Source of the DNA: Acidobacteriota bacterium
Lineage (GTDB): Bacteria > Acidobacteriota > Terriglobia > UBA7540
DNA: 11,471 nt
Assembly (NCBI GenBank): GCA_021827245.1
Contig: JAKAWN010000205.1
Coordinates: 1 to 11,471 of the forward strand
Reading direction: 5' to 3'
Position 1 is the first letter of the stretch. Each line of letters begins with the position of its first letter. A program made the translations under genes and the position numbers. This document shows, one piece after another, positions 6,569 to 11,471 of the stretch. The notes under the pieces are model-generated. The model ran no database searches, was not told where the DNA came from, and saw only the letters and a list, made by a program, of their open reading frames with translations.

Positions 6569-9500
6569 TCAGAAGTTTAACGCCAACGAGAACTGGATGA
6601 TACGCGGCAAGTTGGCGGTTCCGAAGATTCTCCCGAAACTTCCATCCGTCGCGTATGCATCCGGAGAGGCGCCGGAACTGTCCGGGCCTCCGTAAGTGGG
6701 CGTATTGAACGCGTTCAGAAATTCGCCCCGGACTAGCAGGTGGTATCGCTCGGTGAGGGCAAAGTTCTTGGTCAAGGACATGTCGAAGTTATGCGTGCCT
6801 CCCGTCCGAAGGTTAGAGTTGTATCGCGGCGCGTTCCCGATCGTGAAGTTGGGAGGGACAATCCAGGCGACCGGATCCGACAGTGAAATGCAGCCTGTTC
6901 GAGTGCCATCCTGCTGCAACGTGCAACTGTTGAACCAGCGATTCGGCGTTTGCACGAAGCCTGGATAGTAAAGCTCGGCCGAACTCACTAAGTCAGGGCT
7001 GGTCCTTCCGAAACCATAATTACCAAGATTCCCTGGGCCTTGAACGAGGATCGGATAGCCGCTCTGCATCGTAATAATGCCCGCAACTTGCCACCCACCC
7101 AGAGCGTAGTCGGCGGCCTTGGGCATCGTCGCGCCAAAACGACGGCCACGGCCGACCGGCAGGTTATAAACCAGGCTGGTGACGAAATTCTGCGGAATGT
7201 CGTGAGAACTCACGGAGTATTCAATCTTCCGATTGTAGTAATCCCTCCACTGAGTCTCAAAGATCGCCCAGCCTTGATCCTCTGAGGCGTTATCGAGGTT
7301 TTTGGACCACTGATAACTGGAGATCACGCTCAGCCCATTTGAGAATTCGTGGCGAAATTGAACATTGAAGGCATTGTAATTGTTGGTCGCGCCAGGTAAG
7401 GAGCGCGTCGGCTGGATGGTGTCAAACTCCGGGAACGGGCGGAGCAATCGTTGCTCGGCGACAGTTGGCCCGCTCAAGGGCCCCGTGGTGATCACTCCGT
7501 AGAAGGGGTTGGGAACCAGTTCATCTAGGGCGGAGCCCATACTGAGATACTGGTCCGGCAACTGATTGATGTTGAGGCTTGGGTTGCCGAACACAAGCTT
7601 CCGAGCGCCGTATCCCAAATAGCCCACATCGATAGAGGTTCCGGGATGGAGCTCGTATTGAATGTCGAAGCTCCAATTCATTTTGTAGCCCGTGGGATGC
7701 GGCCCAGTAAGCCAGGTTTGAAAGGGTGAGGATCCCAGGAAGGTTAGCAAGCCTTGAGAAGAGCCCGTAATCGGCACTAACCCATTCCGGAACGGATTAT
7801 CAATCAGGTTCTGAGGAACCAGTCCGCCTCCCCCTACGCTGGAGTTCATGACCGTGAGGCTGGAAAACCCCGCGTACTCGCCCGGATAATCGAACGTGTA
7901 AAGAGAGGAGGCGGGCACATAGAAGATCCCGAATCCCGAGCGTAGGACGAGTTTGTTCGAGGCCCGATAGGCGAACCCGACTCGCGGCGCCAGATTGCTC
8001 CAGTCGGTCGGCCATGCCCTGCGGTTCGAGGAGGAAGCAAAAACCATACCACCATGGACCGTCATGCCCACTTGCTGGCTGATTGGATTGACCACATTGG
8101 GGTCAAACGACGCCAACCGGTTGAATCGTTCAGTAGCTCCCGGCTGCACCTCATAGCGAAGGCCAAGAATAACCGTCAGCCTGCGGCTCGCCTGCCAAGT
8201 GTCCTGGCCGTAGATAGCGTAGTAGGGAAGCTTGGAAGCGATGTCGGGCTGGAACTGCGTCTGGCCATAAGAGGTTGTCCCAAGCAGCAGTGAAGCCAAC
8301 GAATTGCCCGTTGTCGAGCTGTCGGTTGCAGCGATGGGCCCGGAGGTAAACCCACGCCCGAATGAGAACGCGCCACTGAAACTGTCGATGTTGTTAATTA
8401 GGTCCGGCTCAATCACGCCACCGAATTCGATACTGTTGTGCGAGCCTTTCTCCCAGGTGGCGTTGACCTCCAGCGTGTTTGTGTAGCGAATGTAACTCTG
8501 AATTCTCTGGCTGAACTGCGGGCCCAGGCCGGCATAACCCTCAAAACCAAAGGACGGGACCAGCGGGGCCTGGTACTGCGTCGGATTGAGCCCTATATCC
8601 GCCGCTGTCAGTTTTCCCAAAGCCTTGGAGATTTGGTTTTCCGACCAGCGGCTGGTGCTGAGCAGCACGCTGACCGCCCAATTCGGAGTGGGTGTAAAGG
8701 TGTTGCCCAGCACAAATTGATATCCAGGATTGACATAATTCAGGTCGGAATCAGCGCCGTTGCAAAAGAAGCAAGGCGTGTTCTGATTGTCCTGATACCT
8801 CTGGGTCCACCGGCCGAACATAGTGTGCTTGTCGTTGTGGGCCCAGTCGATTCTCAGATCAAGGTGGTTGTTGCTGTCCGTGCCGGAGGCCGTCTTGAAA
8901 TAATTGTTTTCGTGCGTTATGGGATCGCCACTGGTGGTCGGACTCGGGAAAAGAGCCATCACGTTCTTTCCAACGGCGCTCATCATGCCAGGGGGAATGA
9001 CGTTTCCAGGACAGGTCTGGGGGTACACGACACCGACGCAGGAGGCGTCGAACGGATCACGAATGTACCGGCCCGGATTATTGGGGTCCGGGCGGCTAGT
9101 GAAAGGGTTGTAGAGGACTTGCAGTGTCCCGTTGGGATTATAGGCCGCCGAAAAATCGCCGTTTCGTTCCGCGGCAGTTGGAACGGTTAGCGCACCCGAA
9201 CTGTCAGGAGCCGGTTGGCGTAGGCCGTCGTAAGCGCCAAAGAAGAACACATGCTTGCTCTTCCAAAGAGGCCCACCAAAATCCCCGCCAAACTGGTTCA
9301 GCGTGTAAACGGGCTTCTTGGCGCGGTTACAACTGAACGTGCTGCAACCAGGGTCCACGAACTGGTTATTGCTCCAACTGGTGGCGTTCAGTATTTCGGA
9401 TTGAAGGAACTCGTAAGCCGTCCCGTGGAACTGATTTGTTCCCCCCTTGGTGATGAGGCTGAGGACTCCGCCACCCGAGCGCCCATATTGGGCATCGTAT

Positions 9501-10234
9501 GTATTGCTGACGATCTGCATTTCTTGGATGGTGTTGGTGGGGGGTGCAACGATCAAACCACCCCAATCCACCGCCTTATCAGAGGCTCCATCCACCAGAA
9601 TCTCGCTTGACATCGAGCGGCCCCCGTTCAAATCGAAACCGCTATAGTTTTGGTCGAGCGTGGCGTTCATTTGGCCCATGACGCCGAGCGTGGCGCCGGC
9701 CTGGGTCAGCACGAGCGCAAAGGGATTATTGACATAGGTAGGAAGCGCCGTGAGCATGCGCTCGGTCAGCGTAGCGGTCTCGTTTGCCGACCGCGTATCA
9801 AGCAGCGGCGCCTGGCTGGTTACCTCGACGGACTGTTGGACCGATCCGACCTGCAGGGACACCTCCAGAGAAGCGGCTCGATCCGCTAACAGAATCTCTC
9901 CGGACCGGATGGCCTTCTTGAACCCTGGAGCCGTGACTGTCAGGTTATAGGTTCCCGGAGGAAGTTCAGAAAAGATGTAGTGACCATCCGAGCTCGCAGC
10001 AGTTTGCCGAACTTCGTTGGTCGCAATGTTCCGTAATTCAAGCTTGGCCCTTGGTATTGCGGCCCCTTGCGCATCCGTAACGGTCCCGCTCAAACTAGAC
10101 GAGTACGCCTGACCGAATGCACTCCTCGAAGCAAGACCGAGAGATGCGATGACCCATGCGAATGTAAGGCACAGAACCCAGGGCCGTTGAACCCTCCCAC
10201 CAGATGGCGCGCCACGCCTCGCTTCTGTAATCAC
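6569..10234 (-). CDS. TonB-dependent outer membrane receptor with carboxypeptidase-regulatory-like domain (Oar-like)
   Basis: A 1221-residue outer-membrane receptor or transporter for large or scarce ligands, driven by TonB. A signal peptide ends near SAFG/QAYSS (about residue 41). A carboxypeptidase-regulatory-like beta-sandwich follows (about 45-130), with SGTVTDAQGAAIPRAKLELRN and LPPGTYNLTVTAPGFKK. The plug comes next (about 145-300), with LNGGRSMSSEILVDGAS and AQYGRSGGGVLSLITKGG starting near 248. The rest is beta-barrel, ending in IIQFSLALNF with the terminal Phe needed for outer-membrane assembly. Close Cys pairs (CSTFSC, CFFC) in extracellular-type loops may be disulfides. No TonB box is obvious. 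The start is GTG at 10234, supported by AAAAAGGAGG 5 nt upstream. Length and domain order fit the expanded acidobacterial family. It follows the GntR gene by 196 nt. The ligand cannot be read from the sequence; neighbours suggest a carbohydrate. Confidence 0.92.
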   Translation of the reverse strand: MITEARRGAPSGGRVQRPWVLCLTFAWVIASLGLASRSAFGQAYSSSLSGTVTDAQGAAIPRAKLELRNIATNEVRQTAASSDGHYIFSELPPGTYNLTVTAPGFKKAIRSGEILLADRAASLEVSLQVGSVQQSVEVTSQAPLLDTRSANETATLTERMLTALPTYVNNPFALVLTQAGATLGVMGQMNATLDQNYSGFDLNGGRSMSSEILVDGASDKAVDWGGLIVAPPTNTIQEMQIVSNTYDAQYGRSGGGVLSLITKGGTNQFHGTAYEFLQSEILNATSWSNNQFVDPGCSTFSCNRAKKPVYTLNQFGGDFGGPLWKSKHVFFFGAYDGLRQPAPDSSGALTVPTAAERNGDFSAAYNPNGTLQVLYNPFTSRPDPNNPGRYIRDPFDASCVGVVYPQTCPGNVIPPGMMSAVGKNVMALFPSPTTSGDPITHENNYFKTASGTDSNNHLDLRIDWAHNDKHTMFGRWTQRYQDNQNTPCFFCNGADSDLNYVNPGYQFVLGNTFTPTPNWAVSVLLSTSRWSENQISKALGKLTAADIGLNPTQYQAPLVPSFGFEGYAGLGPQFSQRIQSYIRYTNTLEVNATWEKGSHNSIEFGGVIEPDLINNIDSFSGAFSFGRGFTSGPIAATDSSTTGNSLASLLLGTTSYGQTQFQPDIASKLPYYAIYGQDTWQASRRLTVILGLRYEVQPGATERFNRLASFDPNVVNPISQQVGMTVHGGMVFASSSNRRAWPTDWSNLAPRVGFAYRASNKLVLRSGFGIFYVPASSLYTFDYPGEYAGFSSLTVMNSSVGGGGLVPQNLIDNPFRNGLVPITGSSQGLLTFLGSSPFQTWLTGPHPTGYKMNWSFDIQYELHPGTSIDVGYLGYGARKLVFGNPSLNINQLPDQYLSMGSALDELVPNPFYGVITTGPLSGPTVAEQRLLRPFPEFDTIQPTRSLPGATNNYNAFNVQFRHEFSNGLSVISSYQWSKNLDNASEDQGWAIFETQWRDYYNRKIEYSVSSHDIPQNFVTSLVYNLPVGRGRRFGATMPKAADYALGGWQVAGIITMQSGYPILVQGPGNLGNYGFGRTSPDLVSSAELYYPGFVQTPNRWFNSCTLQQDGTRTGCISLSDPVAWIVPPNFTIGNAPRYNSNLRTGGTHNFDMSLTKNFALTERYHLLVRGEFLNAFNTPTYGGPDSSGASPDAYATDGSFGRIFGTANLPRIIQFSLALNF

Positions 10235-10239
10235 TGCGG

Positions 10240-10249
10240 CCTCCTTTTT
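10240..10249 (-). promoter_or_regulatory. Strong Shine-Dalgarno site supporting a GTG start for the TonB receptor
   Basis: AAAAAGGAGG on the - strand ends 5 nt before the GTG at 10234. The strong site makes the non-ATG start convincing, and it gives a normal n-region (basic residues 6, 7, 14 and 17) to the signal peptide. Confidence 0.75.
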
Positions 10250-10430
10250 GATTCAATCGAAAATGACGAATCTGCTCTGACCCATCGCCCGTCCAAATGG
10301 CAAAAGCAAGCTCGTACAATGCCTGGGTAGCGACTTCCCGACGCCAAGCCGCATCGGCCACCTTCCCGCCGCAGATCCGTAAGGGCTTCGCCCTTCGTTG
10401 CGCGGATGAGCGGGTCCGGGTGACCGAACT

Positions 10431-11138
10431 TTACACATTCTGTTGGTTGGTGCCCCCCACCAATTTCCAAAACGATTCGATGGCCCCTCGGATCGTCTGC
10501 CGCGCTACCCTGCTATCGCCTGCAATGAGGGTCTCAGCGATCTTCTCGTGTGTCTGAGCATTGGCGACAAGGTCCAAGCTGCGCTTTCGAAGCTGTCGGA
10601 TCATCCAAAATGCGAATACGGGAACCGTGATCTGCGAAAGAGCTTTCTCCAAAAACGGGTTTCCCGAAAGCTTCCAGAGGGTGCGATGGAATCTCAGATC
10701 CAGATGGTAGTACTCCTCCACGTTGTCCTCGCGAGCCGCCTGTTTAAGCTCCGTGACAACATTTGACAAAACCTCCGCGGTCCAAGCCGATCGGTTTTTT
10801 AAGGCTAACTCAATGGCCAGCGGCTCCCACTCGATTCGCAGTTCATAGATTTGCCCGACTTCCTTGGGCGTAAGGCTCTGGATACAATAGCCGCGGTTAG
10901 GGTTGTGCACGACTAAACCTTCGCCGGCAAGGGTCTTGAGGGCCTCGCGAACGGTGGGCTGCCCTATTCCCAATTGGCGGGCAATCTTTGATTCCACGAT
11001 TCGCCGCCCGGGGGCAAGTTTGCCGGAGACAATCGCATCCCTGAGCGCCCGCGCAATGCGGTCCGGGACGCTTGAGCGGCTCGCGATGACATCGCCCAGC
11101 TCGAGAATCTCAAGAGCTATTCCGGGTGCTTCTGTCAT
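10431..11138 (-). CDS. GntR-family transcriptional regulator, FadR/FCD subfamily
   Basis: A 235-residue regulator. The winged-helix DNA-binding domain covers about 24-88, with RIARALRDAIVSGKLAPG, then the helix-turn-helix around ARQLGIGQPTVREALKTLAG (53-72) and the wing HNPNRGY (78-84). The all-helical FCD ligand domain covers about 92-225. D147 and H151 (HLDLRFHRTLW) and H197 (QTHEKI) match metal-ligand positions of FCD proteins. The usual last His appears to be Ala219 in TIRGAIESFW. Such proteins bind small organic acids or sugar metabolites and usually repress themselves and adjacent genes. ATG 11138 has a modest GGTGA site just upstream and is preceded by a leader of about 120 nt. It is the first gene of the - strand series, so the TonB receptor and the genes behind it are likely targets. 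The effector is unknown. Confidence 0.9.
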   Translation of the reverse strand: MTEAPGIALEILELGDVIASRSSVPDRIARALRDAIVSGKLAPGRRIVESKIARQLGIGQPTVREALKTLAGEGLVVHNPNRGYCIQSLTPKEVGQIYELRIEWEPLAIELALKNRSAWTAEVLSNVVTELKQAAREDNVEEYYHLDLRFHRTLWKLSGNPFLEKALSQITVPVFAFWMIRQLRKRSLDLVANAQTHEKIAETLIAGDSRVARQTIRGAIESFWKLVGGTNQQNV

Positions 11139-11259
11139 CGTTCACCGTGCGCCTGGAGCCCCCCCGGCTCTCGGCTGAAGATTGATGCGCGTCGCTTTGA
11201 CATGGCGACCGTGGGCTTCGATCCTTCGGTAGAGTCTCATGAACCCAAACCGGCCTCAA

Positions 11260-11288
11260 GAGATAATCTATAATTGATTAGTTGTCAA
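11260..11288 (-). promoter_or_regulatory. Candidate promoter of the GntR regulator gene
   Basis: On the - strand a perfect TTGACA (11288-11283) is followed after an AT-rich 17-nt spacer by TATCTC (11265-11260), which matches TATAAT only at its first three bases. Transcription would begin about 115 nt before the ATG at 11138. The AT-rich spacer stands out from the GC-rich surroundings. Both palindromes listed next overlap it, as expected for an autoregulated gene. Confidence 0.45.
11264..11280. promoter_or_regulatory. 17-bp near-perfect palindrome between -35 and -10 (operator candidate)
   Basis: TAATCTATAATTGATTA pairs at seven of eight positions around a central base. It fills the spacer of the GntR promoter, a classic repressor position. 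The regulator encoded next to it is the natural candidate protein. Confidence 0.45.
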
Positions 11289-11293
11289 GACAA
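11282..11293. promoter_or_regulatory. TTGTCAAGACAA palindrome over the -35 box (GntR/FCD-type operator candidate)
   Basis: TTGTC and GACAA are exact inverted 5-bp arms around AA. The T-N-G-T...A-C-N-A layout resembles FadR-subfamily operators, with a central spacer one base longer than the common form. It covers the -35 hexamer, so binding would block transcription. I found no second copy upstream of the TonB receptor. Confidence 0.45.
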
Positions 11294-11316
11294 ATTTTGC
11301 TCCATGTCAAAGCTCT

Positions 11317-11356
11317 TTAGAAATGTCCCCTTTCTTACCTCGTTAGAAGTGTCCCT
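11317..11356. repeat. Two TTAGAARTGTCCC direct repeats, 26-nt period (likely IS end)
   Basis: TTAGAAATGTCCC (11317-11329) and TTAGAAGTGTCCC (11343-11355) differ at one base. Repeated short motifs near a terminus are typical of IS21-type elements with multiple terminal transposase-binding sites. The rest of the element would lie to the right of the window. Family assignment is tentative. Confidence 0.4.
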
Positions 11357-11471
11357 TTTTTTGTTTTTGGTTTTCGTTTTTCTTTTTGCTCTTGTTCATG
11401 CTTTTGTCGCTGGCCTTGCCCGGAGCGTAGCCCTGCGGAGCCCGAAGGGCGGAGCGTTTAGGGCGAAGCGG
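11343..11471 (-). CDS. Partial ORF, C-terminal 42 residues, possible transposase tail
   Basis: One - strand frame is open from the right edge to a TAA at 11345-11343. It encodes LRAPQGYAPGKASDK followed by a tail almost purely of Lys, Asn, Gln and Glu, ending KKGHF. No domain is recognisable. The stop codon lies inside the second TTAGAARTGTCCC repeat, so the frame may be the end of the transposase of the neighbouring IS. It could equally be chance in a low-complexity stretch; the other two - strand frames contain stops. Confidence 0.25.
   Translation of the reverse strand, partial: PLRPKRSALRAPQGYAPGKASDKSMNKSKKKNENQKQKKGHF

Larger units (their letters stand above)
11194..11313. repeat. 12-bp perfect inverted repeat flanking the regulator promoter
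   Basis: GCTTTGACATGG (11194-11205) and CCATGTCAAAGC (11302-11313) are exact reverse complements separated by 96 nt that hold the GntR promoter and both palindromes. The 120-bp unit could be a small MITE-like element or a pair of distant operator sites for DNA looping. No target-site duplication is seen next to the arms. Confidence 0.45.
11139..11471. other. Gene-poor right edge: regulator leader, operator region and likely insertion-sequence end
   Basis: From left to right: an untranslated leader of the GntR gene with a C7 run (GAGCCCCCCCGGCTC, 11156-11170), one arm of a 12-bp inverted repeat, a promoter with two overlapping palindromes, the second arm, two TTAGAARTGTCCC direct repeats, a T-rich stretch (11356-11390), and a GC-rich stretch of short repeats around GGAGCG and GAAGGGC. 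Apart from a partial - strand ORF at the very edge I see no gene. Confidence 0.6.

Noticed and set aside
8438..9190. 250-residue + strand open frame
   Set aside because: It is antisense to the TonB receptor barrel, has no recognisable motif, and arises from GC-rich codon structure.
10251..10430. Promoter or GntR operator upstream of the TonB receptor
   Set aside because: No -35/-10 pair or copy of the TTGTC-AA-GACAA palindrome was found; only a TTGTAC half-site-like string near 10315, which is too weak.
11156..11170. GAGCC-GGGGG-GGCTC hairpin in the GntR leader as a riboswitch or attenuator
   Set aside because: A single 5-bp stem with a G-run loop has no alternative structure, leader peptide or conserved motif.

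Overview
The window looks like chromosomal DNA of a GC-rich soil or sediment bacterium, most likely an Acidobacteriota (Solibacter/Bryobacter-like). The main clue is the 1221-residue TonB-dependent receptor with an N-terminal carboxypeptidase-regulatory-like domain, a type greatly expanded in that phylum. It occurs here with a Tat-exported sugar isomerase-like TIM barrel, a secreted PQQ-type beta-propeller, a TPR protein and a GMC oxidoreductase. This is inferred from gene content, and no marker gene is present.

Layout. Left edge (1-149): the C-terminal end of an ISKra4-like transposase on the + strand. A candidate promoter (190-218) follows, then one + strand gene, a GMC-family FAD oxidoreductase (255-1943) with a four-cysteine motif suggestive of an Fe-S cluster. 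All other genes are on the - strand and converge on it. In transcription order they are a GntR/FCD regulator (11138-10431), an Oar-like TonB-dependent receptor (10234-6569), a TPR-repeat protein (6378-4762), an exported beta-propeller protein (4611-3028) and a Tat-exported sugar isomerase/epimerase-like protein (2947-2045). Gaps between these genes are about 80-200 nt, so they may be one regulon with several promoters rather than one tight operon. Right edge (11139-11471): the regulator's leader and promoter with two palindromic operator candidates, a 12-bp inverted repeat, two direct repeats of TTAGAARTGTCCC, and the Lys/Gln-rich end of a partial ORF. The last two look like the end of another insertion sequence.

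How the genes may work together (inference): the receptor would import or bind a carbohydrate-type ligand at the outer membrane. The GMC enzyme would oxidise a sugar or glycoside, and the exported isomerase-fold protein could act on the resulting keto-sugar, as in known 3-keto-glycoside pathways. The FCD-type GntR protein would sense a small acid or metabolite and control itself and the genes behind it. The propeller and TPR proteins have no assigned role. The small Tat-signal subunit usually found beside GMC enzymes of this type is absent; its expected place is occupied by the transposase remnant. No tRNA, rRNA, CRISPR array or obvious defence system was seen. The most interesting points are the IS junction at the GMC gene, the Fe-S motif, and the regulator's operator region.
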